A stretch of DNA of 64,000 nucleotides from Bacteroidales bacterium. Lineage in GTDB: Bacteria; Bacteroidota; Bacteroidia; Bacteroidales; Muribaculaceae. Positions 54,147 through 63,563 of this stretch are shown one piece after another (position 1 is the first letter of the stretch; every line of letters begins with the position of its first letter). A program made the position numbers and the translations under genes. The notes under the pieces are model-generated. The model did no database searches. It was not told where the DNA came from and saw nothing but the letters and a program-made list of their open reading frames with translations. The stretch is taken from positions 42,679 through 106,678 of the forward strand of contig SUXG01000006.1 in NCBI GenBank assembly GCA_015061085.1, written 5' to 3'.

Positions 54147-54932
54147 ATGGGAAAAGATCAGACTGTATTGTTTCATTCCACTATATTCGGGCCTATACGC
54201 AGTCGCAGATTAGGCGTGTCGTTAGGAGTCAATTTATTGCCTAACGACGGAAAAATTTGTTCGTTTGATTGTGTCTATTGCGAGGCGGGATATAATCGTC
54301 AGGGCTTCGGCACGACAGGCATGCCTTCGCGCCAACAGACAAGGGATGATTTGAAAGCAAAACTCGAAGCCATGAAGGCTGCCGGCGACTCTCTTGATGT
54401 CATCACTTTTTCAGGCAATGGCGAACCGACTTTGCACCCTGATTTCGCAGGCATTGTCGATGATGTCATCGCGTTGAGAAATGAGTTTTATCCCAATGCA
54501 AAAGTGTCGGTGTTGTCAAATTCCACTCGTATCGGCGATGAGAAGGTGGCTGAAGCTTTGATGCGTGTCGATAACAATATTTTGAAACTTGACTCGGCAA
54601 TCACCCCGACAATGCGCCTTATCGATAAGCCGACATCGCCTGACTTCAATAGCGAACAATTAATTGAGCAGTTGAGCAAATTCTCTTCGCAGTGCATCAT
54701 TCAGACGATGATGCTTCGTGGCGAGCATGAAGGCAAGGTCATCGACAATACCACCGACGACGAAATAAATGCACTTATCGATGCCTATAAGAAAATCGCA
54801 CCGAAAGAAGTTATGCTTTACAGCATCGACCGCTCAACGCCTGAGGAAAATCTGAAGAAAGTGGAAATCGACGAACTTCGCAAAATTGCCGAACGATTTG
54901 AAGCAGCCGGCATAAAAGTGCAAGTCAATTGA
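54147..54932 (+). CDS. Radical SAM protein
   Basis: A 261-residue radical SAM enzyme with the cluster motif CSFDCVYCEAG (CxxxCxxC at about 39-46), GVNLLPNDGKICSF before it and the GNGEPTLHPDF motif (glycine-rich SAM-binding) following. Belongs to a small group of short radical SAM proteins resembling wyosine-type enzymes; its substrate is unknown. Begins a run of closely spaced genes (ldcA, dtd, SpoU, DUF6056-like). Confidence 0.87.
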   Translation: MGKDQTVLFHSTIFGPIRSRRLGVSLGVNLLPNDGKICSFDCVYCEAGYNRQGFGTTGMPSRQQTRDDLKAKLEAMKAAGDSLDVITFSGNGEPTLHPDFAGIVDDVIALRNEFYPNAKVSVLSNSTRIGDEKVAEALMRVDNNILKLDSAITPTMRLIDKPTSPDFNSEQLIEQLSKFSSQCIIQTMMLRGEHEGKVIDNTTDDEINALIDAYKKIAPKEVMLYSIDRSTPEENLKKVEIDELRKIAERFEAAGIKVQVN

Positions 54933-54949
54933 TTAATAAAATCACAAGA

Positions 54950-55903
54950 ATGACCGAACAAAACATCATCTACCCACCGGCATTAATGCCCGGCGACACA
55001 ATAGCAATCATTTCGCCGGCAACAACGGTGAAGGAGGAATACGTCTTGGGGGCAGAGCGTCGCCTACAAGAGCTTGGCTACAATGTCAGGGTTATGCCCG
55101 GCACTTTGGGTCCTGCCGACGGGTCATACGCATCGTCGGCAGAACGCCGTCTGAAAGATTTGCAGGATGCCATTGCCGATGCCGAAATCAAGGCAATCTT
55201 TTGCGCCAGAGGTGGCTATGGCGCTGTTCACCTACTCGAACACTTCGATTCAAAGACGCTTCGTCGCAATCCCAAATGGCTTATCGGCTACTCCGACATT
55301 TCAGCCCTTCACGCCATGATGCGACGAGCCGGAGTTGCCTCCATCCACGCACCTATGGCAAAGCACTTCAGCATAGAGCCGAAAGACGACGCTGCCATAA
55401 ATGCCTTATTGCAAATTTTGAGAGGGAACGATTCTCTGACCTATAACTTGGATGCCCACCCCTACAATGTATGTGGCGAAGTAAGCGGAGAGTTAAGAGG
55501 AGGAAACCTTGCTGTTTTGGCAGGTCTTATCAGCACTGAATTCGACATGTTGACGCCAGACGAGGAAGAAGATGTCATACTCTTCATTGAGGATATTTCG
55601 GAAGCAATCTACAGCACCGAACGTATGCTCTATAATCTTCATCTTAACGGAAGCTTGCGACGCATCAAAGCTCTCATTGTCGGTCAATTCACAGAGACAC
55701 ACGCCGACAAAAACTTCGAATCGACACACTCGATGATTCACTCTCTGCTAAAGCGTCTGGGCTATGGCGATTTGCCTGTGGCTTTTGACTTCCCGGTAGG
55801 GCATGTCAGCCATAATATGCCGATGATCGAAGGCTCACAATGTCATATCAAAATAACACCTCAAGGAGTTGAATTTACACAACAAATAAATCAGAAGAAA
55901 TGA
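54950..55903 (+). CDS. ldcA: LD-carboxypeptidase (S66 family)
   Basis: A 317-residue muramoyltetrapeptide carboxypeptidase of the S66 family, which trims the terminal D-alanine from recycled peptidoglycan tetrapeptides. Motifs: PPALMPGDTIAIISPA, ARGGYGAVHLLEH (nucleophile serine position occupied in the IGYSDISALH block), GELRGGNLAVLAGLI and FPVGHVSHNMP. The ATG at 54950 (MTEQNIIYPP) is preferred to a TTG at 54929. Overlaps the dtd start. Confidence 0.9.
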   Translation: MTEQNIIYPPALMPGDTIAIISPATTVKEEYVLGAERRLQELGYNVRVMPGTLGPADGSYASSAERRLKDLQDAIADAEIKAIFCARGGYGAVHLLEHFDSKTLRRNPKWLIGYSDISALHAMMRRAGVASIHAPMAKHFSIEPKDDAAINALLQILRGNDSLTYNLDAHPYNVCGEVSGELRGGNLAVLAGLISTEFDMLTPDEEEDVILFIEDISEAIYSTERMLYNLHLNGSLRRIKALIVGQFTETHADKNFESTHSMIHSLLKRLGYGDLPVAFDFPVGHVSHNMPMIEGSQCHIKITPQGVEFTQQINQKK

Positions 55904-56352
55904 AAGTTGTCATACAACGTGTAGCCGGAGCAAGCGTTGACATCGCCGGCGAAAGAATTTCAGAAATAGGAGCCGGACTGCTCATCTTGTTGGGCGTCGT
56001 ACCGGACGACACCGAAGCCGATGTCGATTGGCTAATAAAAAAATGCTCACAGATGCGCATATTCAACGACGATGCCGGAGTGATGAATCGCAGCGTAATG
56101 GATGTTGGTGGCGACGTGATGGTGGTCAGTCAGTTCACCCTTGCCGCAAGCACCAAAAAAGGCAATCGCCCGAGCTATATCGGAGCGGCAGGACACGATT
56201 TGGCTATACCGATGTATGAATTGTTTTGCCAACGCATGGAGCAGACTATCGGTCGCAAAGTCGGACATGGTCGCTTCGGCGCTGACATGCAAGTATCGCT
56301 CATCAACGATGGACCTGTGACAATCATCGTCGATAGCAAAAATCCCGTTTAA
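55900..56352 (+). CDS. dtd: D-aminoacyl-tRNA deacylase
   Basis: A 150-residue DTD enzyme that removes D-amino acids from mischarged tRNAs. MKVVIQRVAGASV at the start, the SQFTLAA motif (SQxTL) and the NxGPVT motif (NDGPVT) are both intact. Its ATG overlaps the ldcA stop (ATGA). Confidence 0.95.
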   Translation: MKVVIQRVAGASVDIAGERISEIGAGLLILLGVVPDDTEADVDWLIKKCSQMRIFNDDAGVMNRSVMDVGGDVMVVSQFTLAASTKKGNRPSYIGAAGHDLAIPMYELFCQRMEQTIGRKVGHGRFGADMQVSLINDGPVTIIVDSKNPV

Positions 56353-56392
56353 CCCCTTTTCATACCATATTTTTCTTTAGGAGGAATTTGAG

Positions 56393-56935
56393 ATGGATAA
56401 AAGAAAGAAGAATATTATTGAGTTGACGAGAATTACAATCGACGACTATCGCCGTAGTGATAAGTTGCCGGTGAAGGTGGTGGTGGATTCTGTTCGCTCA
56501 ATGAACAATATAGGATCGATATTCCGAACTTCCGATGCTTTTATGGTCGATGAAATCATTTTGTGTGGCATCACAGCCACGCCTCCACATCCGGAAATTC
56601 ACAAAACGGCATTGGGCGCAGAAGAATCGGTCGCTTGGCGTTATGAGAAGTCGGCAGAAGAGGCTGTCAGAAAGCTGCAAGAAGCCGGTGTGAAGGTGTG
56701 CTGCCTTGAGCAGACGCATAATAGCGTGCCTCTTCATGAATTTGTCCCGTCAAAGGACGAGGTGTATGCCATTGTGGTGGGAAATGAAGTTGAGGGTGTA
56801 AATCAGTCGGTTGTAGATGCGGCAGACACTGTCATCGAAATACCACAGTTCGGAACAAAACACTCTCTGAATGTAGCAGTCTCTGCCGGTCTTGCCATTT
56901 GGCATTTCATTGAGTCTCTGAAACTTATGCGATGA
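56393..56935 (+). CDS. SpoU-type RNA 2'-O-methyltransferase
   Basis: A 180-residue SPOUT methylase. Conserved blocks: SMNNIGSIFRTSDAF (motif 1, NxGxxxRT), IVVGNEVEGVNQ (motif 2) and IPQFGTKHSLNVAVSAGLAIW (motif 3, knotted SAM site). It should methylate a tRNA or rRNA ribose; the target cannot be fixed by eye. An AGGAGG-type sequence (56381-56386) sits just before the start. Its stop overlaps the next start. Confidence 0.9.
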   Translation: MDKRKKNIIELTRITIDDYRRSDKLPVKVVVDSVRSMNNIGSIFRTSDAFMVDEIILCGITATPPHPEIHKTALGAEESVAWRYEKSAEEAVRKLQEAGVKVCCLEQTHNSVPLHEFVPSKDEVYAIVVGNEVEGVNQSVVDAADTVIEIPQFGTKHSLNVAVSAGLAIWHFIESLKLMR

Positions 56936-58665
56936 GCCTGAGAGACACTACAGGTAATTTTTTTAAAACAAAAGCTACGCTGCCGTTGTCGGTTGTTGTC
57001 GTTGTCGCAGCCGGCATAGGGATGCTGCTTTGGATGCTTTGTTCCGGCAAGATAGCCGACGACTATCCCTACTCACACATCGTGCAGGGCGTCGAATCAT
57101 TTGTCGGTTCGGAGAATCCCTCACGACGCGCCGCTACAGCCTTTTGGAATTGCGAAGGCGACAATATTTCATCGCTGAAGGATGTAGTCATATCCGTCAA
57201 AAACCATTATTTCCTGATAAACGGTCGCCTTGCCAACATGATAGCCCTGGCAAGCAATTTATTGCCGCCATGGATTATCGACATAGCACACGCGGCAGCA
57301 TATCTGCTGATGATCATATCATTGCTCCGCATTATCGACTCCGAATGGAAACATCGTCCATTGCTTACGCTATGCGTTGTCTCGACGCTCTGGATAGTGC
57401 TTCCATGGGAGGATTATCTGGCTTCTTCGGATTTCATGATCAACTATGTGTGGTCATCGGCTTTGGTATTGTTTTTTATCGAGCGACGCATCAGAACGCC
57501 ATGGACGGAAAATGTCGCGACAATGTGTGTCTTGGGATTTGTTTCGGCTATGATGCACGAAGGATTTTCCATACCGTTCTGTATAGGTCAGCTATTGCTT
57601 TTGTGGCGTGATTTCAATTCCGAAAAGCCACTGCGTATCGCCATAATCCATTCGCTATTGCCTTCGATTTGCTTCGCCATGGGCACTATCGTCGCCATTG
57701 GCAGCCCTGCCGTGTGGCTACTACTCGAAGAACGTCAACGACAAGGTCTTGCCTACAACTTCTATAGCTACACGCTTGGAGTAAGAATGTGGCCTATGTA
57801 TCTATGGGCATTGCTTGCCCTATGGTCGGCAACACGTCGCAAACGTCCGGGCAATGCTTTTTATACGAAAAATATGTTTTGGGCAGTTGTGGGAATTTCT
57901 TCCTGCTTACTATCAATAGCCTCAGCGCAAGGAGGAAGAGCTTTGTGGCCCGCCTATCTGTCATTCGGCATAGCCTCTTGGCAAATATTATCGGCAATGT
58001 TTGACCTCAGAAAACGACTTCCTGCATCGGCAGTACGTTTAACGACAATCCTCGGATTGACACTGCTGTTATTCTGGCAAATCACGCTTGCTCGCTATCA
58101 ATGGCGATTTTCTTGCGAACAACAATACGTAGCAAACGAATTGGCTACGCAACGCAATGAATTGGTCTATGCCGACGTGTCGCATCAAGGAGACATGCCT
58201 TGGTGGCTCTTCGAAATACCTCAATATATCGACAACCCGGGCGAAACGTCACGCGTCAACCTCTTTGCCGACATCATGAAACGTCAAGAGCCGAGATTAA
58301 TCATTCTGCCCTCTCGCTACAAAGGAAAAGATTTTGAGTCATTACCCGACATCGAAGGCAACGCCGGACTGCGAGGCGTTTTCCCCGTTTTTTATTCCCC
58401 TCAGCAATTGAGCACCCGACAAATCTTGCTTCATTTCGGCAATCCTTCGATCCACAAGCCGACAGGCAGTGTCAACCCCATTTATGCTCTTCAACGCACA
58501 ATAAAAAAACTCAAAAACGAAAGCAGCGATAGCATTAACGTCGTGTGCCGGTTGTCAGAGACTGCTATTGCCAATGGGAGCGACACAGCATGGTTCTACA
58601 GAGCAATCTACACCGGGCGCTCACTCAGCGGACTCCGACTGCTCAGCATCGACACAATCCCTTAG
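56932..58665 (+). CDS. Polytopic membrane protein, DUF6056-like
   Basis: A 577-residue protein with about ten membrane segments in the first 390 residues (for example VVVVVAAGIGMLLWML, ALVLFFIERRI) and a soluble C-terminal region of about 190 residues rich in polar residues. The charged ADDYPY motif after the first segment recalls GT-C glycosyltransferases and DUF6056 proteins, which are thought to act on lipid-linked sugars at the outer face of the membrane. The substrate is unknown. Overlaps the SpoU gene by 4 bp. Confidence 0.7.
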   Translation: MSLRDTTGNFFKTKATLPLSVVVVVAAGIGMLLWMLCSGKIADDYPYSHIVQGVESFVGSENPSRRAATAFWNCEGDNISSLKDVVISVKNHYFLINGRLANMIALASNLLPPWIIDIAHAAAYLLMIISLLRIIDSEWKHRPLLTLCVVSTLWIVLPWEDYLASSDFMINYVWSSALVLFFIERRIRTPWTENVATMCVLGFVSAMMHEGFSIPFCIGQLLLLWRDFNSEKPLRIAIIHSLLPSICFAMGTIVAIGSPAVWLLLEERQRQGLAYNFYSYTLGVRMWPMYLWALLALWSATRRKRPGNAFYTKNMFWAVVGISSCLLSIASAQGGRALWPAYLSFGIASWQILSAMFDLRKRLPASAVRLTTILGLTLLLFWQITLARYQWRFSCEQQYVANELATQRNELVYADVSHQGDMPWWLFEIPQYIDNPGETSRVNLFADIMKRQEPRLIILPSRYKGKDFESLPDIEGNAGLRGVFPVFYSPQQLSTRQILLHFGNPSIHKPTGSVNPIYALQRTIKKLKNESSDSINVVCRLSETAIANGSDTAWFYRAIYTGRSLSGLRLLSIDTIP

Positions 58666-58734
58666 TCGATACCTATTCCGTCACTCGGTTCGCTTATTAA
58701 GACTACACCTATCGCTTACACTAGTAAATACTAT

Positions 58735-59832
58735 CTATATCTCTACCTGACTTTTTTTGATGTCTGACTTCATCGATAAAAATATCTCCTCCGCCTCTTT
58801 TTTATTCAATCCTGCTTTTACAGCAACGGCAATCAAATCATCTTTTGTCGGCTCAATACTGTCATTAATAGAAGTGGTATGAAAACCATTCATGCCATCA
58901 CTCGGCAAGATGTCGAATGCCGGAGAGAAGTGCCATTCGCCATCCCGATAGATAAAAGCAAAATTTTTGGCGTGGTCATCTTTATTCTCTATCAAGTAGT
59001 TGAAAACCATTAGGCGATAGACCTTCCATAGTTCTGCCACATTATGGGTGAGAGCAGCACATACTTGAAAGATGTGTGAATAGTCAATACTTGGAATACG
59101 ATAGTCGGCACCTATAAGACCGGCTATACTCACTACATGTAGTTTGCCACTTGATGTACGGTCAAATCGCTCTACACCGAAATACTTATCCTCAAAGAGT
59201 CGTGTTTCGGGCATTTCGATACCACACTCTTTGGCAAGTATCGAATAGTTATACTCTTCAAAACCTATGCGTTTTGGATCTTGTTTCGCACGAAACTTAA
59301 CCAACCACTCCTTACCCTCGTAGCGAGCAAAAATCTTTGGGCGAGCACCACCGGGCGAACCTCCTCGATGCTGAAACTCCTCAATACCCTTGCCGGCATA
59401 ATCATCACTATCAAGAATCTGCTCAGCCTCTAACGCCAATTTCTCGAAATCGGCATAATCCTGCTTGGCGACTACACTCTTATCCGGTCGAAATTCCAAT
59501 GCTCCTCGTCCCGTTGAGCCAACCAATGCAAGACGGTCAAGAAGGGTTAGACTACGTGGATTTATGCCTTGACGCTGTAAATATCTATCAAGGATAAGCA
59601 AACCCCATCCGTCCGGCAGACAGTCATCAAAAACTCCAAATCCACCATCAAAAGGTCGAGGTTTGGCAATAAATACACCACTACGCAATGGCAGTTCAAA
59701 TGGAGAAATAGAAAATCCGGATGTAAGCCACTCTGTAGAATATTCAAAAGCACACAAGCCCTCTTTGGTCAGTACCAAATGACCAACAACGCGATTGGCA
59801 TATATAACCTCGATCTGTCTGATGCTATTCAT
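58735..59832 (-). CDS. hipA: HipA-type serine/threonine kinase toxin
   Basis: A 365-residue HipA-family kinase. An N-terminal module (IEVIYANRVVGHLVLTKEGLCAFEY, then FDDCLPDGWGLLILDRYL) is followed by the ATP-loop HRGGSPGGARPKIFA, the catalytic loop NYLIENKDDHAKNFAF and the metal-binding FSPAFDILPS. E. coli HipA phosphorylates GltX; the target here is unknown. The ATG at 59832 overlaps the end of hipB by 8 bp. Confidence 0.9.
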   Translation of the reverse strand: MNSIRQIEVIYANRVVGHLVLTKEGLCAFEYSTEWLTSGFSISPFELPLRSGVFIAKPRPFDGGFGVFDDCLPDGWGLLILDRYLQRQGINPRSLTLLDRLALVGSTGRGALEFRPDKSVVAKQDYADFEKLALEAEQILDSDDYAGKGIEEFQHRGGSPGGARPKIFARYEGKEWLVKFRAKQDPKRIGFEEYNYSILAKECGIEMPETRLFEDKYFGVERFDRTSSGKLHVVSIAGLIGADYRIPSIDYSHIFQVCAALTHNVAELWKVYRLMVFNYLIENKDDHAKNFAFIYRDGEWHFSPAFDILPSDGMNGFHTTSINDSIEPTKDDLIAVAVKAGLNKKEAEEIFLSMKSDIKKSQVEI

Positions 59833-60142
59833 TCTTTTTTCCTCGTTTGCGATTAACACTCTGTTCATTCAGTACATCTTCAAGTGACTGATACTGTTTT
59901 TGAGCAAAAAGTGCATTAAACTCATCAAGACAATTCAATGCAAAACCAATTTGAAGCAACCCTCGCAGCGAGATTTCACCCGTCTGCTCAAAACGACGAT
60001 AGGTCGCAAACTTGACACCTGCTCTTGATGCCATTCCTCCTTGCGTCAAATTTAGCTCCAAACGACGAGCCTTCACCCTTGCAGCTATTTGCAAAGCAAC
60101 ATCGTTTGGATTTGCAATATTAAAAGATAACATATTATTCAT
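59825..60142 (-). CDS. hipB: HipB-like antitoxin and autoregulator
   Basis: A 105-residue HTH (XRE) protein: IAARVKARRLELNLTQGGMASRAGVKFATYRRFEQTGEISL is the five-helix DNA-binding domain. It binds HipA and represses its own operon in the known systems. Start at 60142 (a second in-frame ATG is at 60133). The stop overlaps hipA. Confidence 0.87.
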   Translation of the reverse strand: MNNMLSFNIANPNDVALQIAARVKARRLELNLTQGGMASRAGVKFATYRRFEQTGEISLRGLLQIGFALNCLDEFNALFAQKQYQSLEDVLNEQSVNRKRGKKNE

Positions 60143-60178
60143 AATTGGTTTTTATCTATAACAACAAACAATATCTTA

Positions 60179-60220
60179 TTTATTGCAAAGATAACAACTT
60201 TATTCTAAAAGTGCAATAAA
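60179..60220. promoter_or_regulatory. hipBA promoter with an 8-bp inverted repeat operator
   Basis: On the - strand ATTG-N20-TATCTTTG (CAAAGATA at 60186-60193, CAAT at 60214-60217). Perfect 8-bp arms TTTATTGC (60179-60186) and GCAATAAA (60213-60220) overlap the -7 and -33 boxes respectively, as expected for an operator of the HipB-type repressor. Confidence 0.6.
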
Positions 60221-60374
60221 ACATATATATTTAATCGAATCAGTACTAATTTTTTCAAAAAAACTTTTATCAGACACCAATATTTCATTTCCTTTTCTTG
60301 AGTATTATTTATATCCGATAACAGAATCTGTTTCGGCTTTTTGAGACCATGCTGCTACATAACAAACAAGGAAA

Positions 60375-60478
60375 ATGTGAAATTTTCGCCTTATTTATTG
60401 AGGATTATGTGAAATTATAGACAAAAACAGCACAGAAAATGTGAAAAATCATGTAATTATAGTACGGATTATGTGAAA
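60375..60478 (+). repeat. ATGTGAAA motif repeated four times at 32-bp intervals
   Basis: Copies begin at 60375, 60407, 60439 and 60471, spaced by exactly 32 bp, with a partly conserved lead-in (GGAAA, GGATT, AGAAA, GGATT). The last copy ends 5 bp before the -7 box TATCTTTG (60484-60491) of the AAA_14 gene. Confidence 0.8.
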
Positions 60479-60483
60479 AGTAT

Positions 60484-60491
60484 TATCTTTG
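60484..60491 (+). promoter_or_regulatory. -7 box of the AAA_14/DUF4143 gene
   Basis: TATCTTTG, 24 bp from the start codon; there is no TTTG at -33, where the repeated ATGTGAAA motifs lie instead, suggesting regulation by a protein binding them. Confidence 0.6.
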
Positions 60492-60515
60492 CAGTTGTAA
60501 AAAAAGATTTTAAAT

Positions 60516-61862
60516 ATGGATAAGTTGCTTAGACGAAAGGTTGATAACTATTTGATAACATGGAAAAACAATCCGGATAGAAAACCATTAATCATTAAAG
60601 GAGCACGTCAGATTGGAAAGACTCGCTCCATTGAGTGGTTTGCAGGTCAAAATTACAAAAACGTTATCCAAATCAATTTTGTGGAGCAACCTAAATATAA
60701 GAATATTTTTGAGGATGGTTTTGAGGTTGAGACCATTCTTAAAAACATGTCGTTACTAAATCCGGGACTTAAGTTTATTCCAGGCGAGACCCTTTTCTTT
60801 TTTGATGAGTTGCAAGCTTGTCCTAATTGTGCCACTGCATTGAAGTTCTTTAAACTCGATGGACGGTTTGATGTTATCTGTTCCGGCTCTTTAATGGGTA
60901 TCAATTATCGAGAAATAGAGTCTAACAGTGTCGGTTATAAAGAAGATTACGAAATGCATTCTATGGATTTCGAAGAATTTCTTTGGGCTAAAGGATACAC
61001 CGACGATTTTATAGATGAGCTATATCAGCGCATGTTGGAAGTCAGACCACTTGCTACTTTGCAAATGGATGTTCTTTTTGAATTGTTCCGTGATTATGCA
61101 ACTATCGGTGGCATGCCCGAGGTGGTAAATACGTATATCAAAAATAAGAACTTCAGCGGCACATTTGCAATACAACAACAATTGCTTAAAGATTACGAAG
61201 AGGATATTACCAAATACGTAGAGGGTTTGGATAAAGCAAAGGTCAAGGCTGTATATAATCATATTTCTACTTTCTTGGCTAAAGAAAATAAACGTTTCCA
61301 AATAACCAAGATTGCAAAGAATGCACGTAATCGAGATTATATCGGTTGTGTAGAATGGCTTGCAGATGCCGGTGTGATAAACCTATGCTATTGTCTAAAT
61401 CTGCCGGAACTCCCTCTTAAGGGAAACTATGATCCTAAACTGTATAAGGTTTATTACAAAGATACAGGTCTTTTGATTGCATCGCTCGACGAAGAAGCTC
61501 AGGAGGATTTGAGAGCCAACAAAAATCTTGGAACATACAAAGGAGCTATTTACGAAAACATCGTAGGTGATATGTTGGTAAAACAAGGCTACAACCTATA
61601 TTATTACAGCAGCGACAAACCTTCTCTTGAAATGGACTTCTTTGTACGTGATGCCGATTCTCTTATTCCTATAGAAGTTAAATCAAATGACAATGCGACA
61701 GCATCATTGAATAATTTGTTGAAAGATGATAAATATCCAGATGTGAAATATGGAATTAAGTTGGGGTATAAAAATATCGGTTTCAATGGTAAATTTTATA
61801 CCTTTCCATACTTCTTGACTTTCTTGTTGAAGAGATTTGTGGCAGAGAGGAAATTAAAATAA
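60516..61862 (+). CDS. AAA_14/DUF4143 ATPase
   Basis: A 448-residue ATPase. Residues 25-160 form an AAA_14 domain: Walker A GARQIGKTRS (about 30-39), FFFDELQACPNC (Walker B), and SGSLMGINYREI (sensor). A DUF4143 region follows (YATIGGMPEVVNTYIKNKNF, then NARNRDYIGCVEWLADAGVI), and the C-terminus ends in a PD-(D/E)XK-like part (KPSLEMDFFV, PIEVKSNDNA). Such proteins are abundant in Bacteroidetes with unknown role, often near mobile or toxin-antitoxin genes. Stands alone between hipBA and porX. Confidence 0.85.
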   Translation: MDKLLRRKVDNYLITWKNNPDRKPLIIKGARQIGKTRSIEWFAGQNYKNVIQINFVEQPKYKNIFEDGFEVETILKNMSLLNPGLKFIPGETLFFFDELQACPNCATALKFFKLDGRFDVICSGSLMGINYREIESNSVGYKEDYEMHSMDFEEFLWAKGYTDDFIDELYQRMLEVRPLATLQMDVLFELFRDYATIGGMPEVVNTYIKNKNFSGTFAIQQQLLKDYEEDITKYVEGLDKAKVKAVYNHISTFLAKENKRFQITKIAKNARNRDYIGCVEWLADAGVINLCYCLNLPELPLKGNYDPKLYKVYYKDTGLLIASLDEEAQEDLRANKNLGTYKGAIYENIVGDMLVKQGYNLYYYSSDKPSLEMDFFVRDADSLIPIEVKSNDNATASLNNLLKDDKYPDVKYGIKLGYKNIGFNGKFYTFPYFLTFLLKRFVAERKLK

Positions 61863-61903
61863 ACAACCATTCGTTGCAAGTTTAAAAAATTTTAACAGTG
61901 GGG

Positions 61904-63439
61904 TTATTTGGGGTTGAGGGTTACTAATGGCACTATCATTTCCTGGAGTGAGATGCCACCATGCTGGAATGTGCCTGTGTAGTAGCCGACATAATAGTTG
62001 TAGTTGTTCGGATATGAAAAGAAGTCTTCGTTCGTTGCGTAGATGAATGTGCTGGAAAGGTTAGGTGCCGGCAGACCAAATCGTTTCGGATTGGTCATTT
62101 CATAGACCTCTTTACGATTGTAGTTCAAGCTTTTACCTACTTTATAGCGAAGGTTGGTGTTGGTGTTTTTATCACCTACCACCTTAATAGGATTATCGAC
62201 ACGTATTGTCCCATGGTCAGTGGTCACGATGACTTTATATTTCTTTTCCGACAGGCAACGGAATAGGTCGTGAGCCGACGAATGGCGAAACCACGACTCT
62301 GTCAGCGAACGATAAGCAGCATCCGAGTTTGCAAGCTCGCGAATCATTTTCGACTCAGTACGCGCATGCGAGAGCATATCGATGAAGTTCAGTACCACGA
62401 CATTCAACTCATTATTGTCAATTTGTTTTAGCTTGACCAACAGTTTATCGACGCCTGCCGAATCGTTGATTTTGTGGTAAGAGAACTTTTCTTTGCGACG
62501 AAAACGATTAAGCTGACTACGAATAAGCTCCTCTTCATAGATGTTTTTACCCTCGTCTTCGTCTTCTTCAACCCATAGGTCAGGAAACATTTTAGCTATG
62601 TCGAGAGGCATCAAGCCGGCAAATATTGAGTTGCGGGCATATTGTGTCGATGTCGGCAAAATAGTGGTGTACAGTTCTTCATTGATATTGAAAAATTCCG
62701 AGACTATCGGCTGTATTACCTTCCATTGATCGTATCTGAAGTTATCGATTAGAATGACAAACACTTTCTCTCCCTTATCTAATTCCGGAAATACGCGACG
62801 TTTGAAAATCTCGTGACTCATCAGCGGATGAGACTCTGTAGTCACCCAATCCTCATATTCGCGCTTTACAAATTTGCAGAAACCGACATTTGCATCGCGT
62901 TTTTGGAGCGAAAGGAGCTCATCCATATTTGTATCTGTCTGCGCTAATTTCAATTCCCAAAACACCAACGAGCGATAGACTTCATACCAATCGTCAATAG
63001 ATTGTGCCATATTAATTTGCATCGAAATCTTCTGAAACTCTTGCTGATAGTCGGAACTTACGGTTTTTGCCACAATTTCGCCGCCATGCAGATTTTTCTT
63101 TATGGAAAGCAGGATTTGGTTTGGGTTGACAGGTTTAATGAGATAGTCGGCTATTTTATTGCCAATAGCCTGATTCATAATGTTTTCCTCCTCCGATTTG
63201 GTAATCATGATTACCGGAATCTGCGGATGCGACTGGTGGATAAGCGTCAGTGTTTCCAAGCCGGAAAGTCCGGGCATATTTTCGTCGAGCAATATTAGAG
63301 AGAACTGCTCATTTTCCAAAGCATCGAGTGCATCTCTGCCGTTGGAGACTGTCGCCACATCGTATCCTTTTTGTTTAAGGAAAAGGATATGAGGTTTTAA
63401 TAGATCTATTTCATCGTCTGCCCAAAGAATTCTTTCCAT
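61904..63439 (-). CDS. porX: T9SS two-component regulator PorX
   Basis: A 511-residue fusion of a CheY-like receiver (residues 1-125; acidic pocket Asp8, Asp9 and phospho-acceptor Asp52 in LILLDENMPG) with an alkaline-phosphatase-fold PglZ domain (about 210-510; FVILIDNFRYDQW, TSTQYARNSIFAGLMP, NFIDMLSHARTE and VTTDHGTI as metal and nucleophile motifs). PorX, with the histidine kinase PorY, controls type IX secretion genes and hydrolyses cyclic oligonucleotides in studied Bacteroidetes. The ATG at 63439 (MERILWADDE) is chosen over one at 63481 inside the flank. Promoter module C follows 125 bp upstream. Confidence 0.93.
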   Translation of the reverse strand: MERILWADDEIDLLKPHILFLKQKGYDVATVSNGRDALDALENEQFSLILLDENMPGLSGLETLTLIHQSHPQIPVIMITKSEEENIMNQAIGNKIADYLIKPVNPNQILLSIKKNLHGGEIVAKTVSSDYQQEFQKISMQINMAQSIDDWYEVYRSLVFWELKLAQTDTNMDELLSLQKRDANVGFCKFVKREYEDWVTTESHPLMSHEIFKRRVFPELDKGEKVFVILIDNFRYDQWKVIQPIVSEFFNINEELYTTILPTSTQYARNSIFAGLMPLDIAKMFPDLWVEEDEDEGKNIYEEELIRSQLNRFRRKEKFSYHKINDSAGVDKLLVKLKQIDNNELNVVVLNFIDMLSHARTESKMIRELANSDAAYRSLTESWFRHSSAHDLFRCLSEKKYKVIVTTDHGTIRVDNPIKVVGDKNTNTNLRYKVGKSLNYNRKEVYEMTNPKRFGLPAPNLSSTFIYATNEDFFSYPNNYNYYVGYYTGTFQHGGISLQEMIVPLVTLNPK

Positions 63440-63563
63440 ATCTATAATCCGTTTATTAAGGAGACTTCTAAAAATTAGCAAATCACTACAAGCAAATCAT
63501 AAAAGTCCTTATCATTTTCTATATAACGTTTTAGTGGCACATATATTTCGCTCGCCCACACTA

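Noticed and set aside
60375..60478. A CRISPR array reading of the 32-bp-spaced repeats
   Set aside because: Only 8-13 bases are conserved per unit, there are no long identical repeats and no cas genes.
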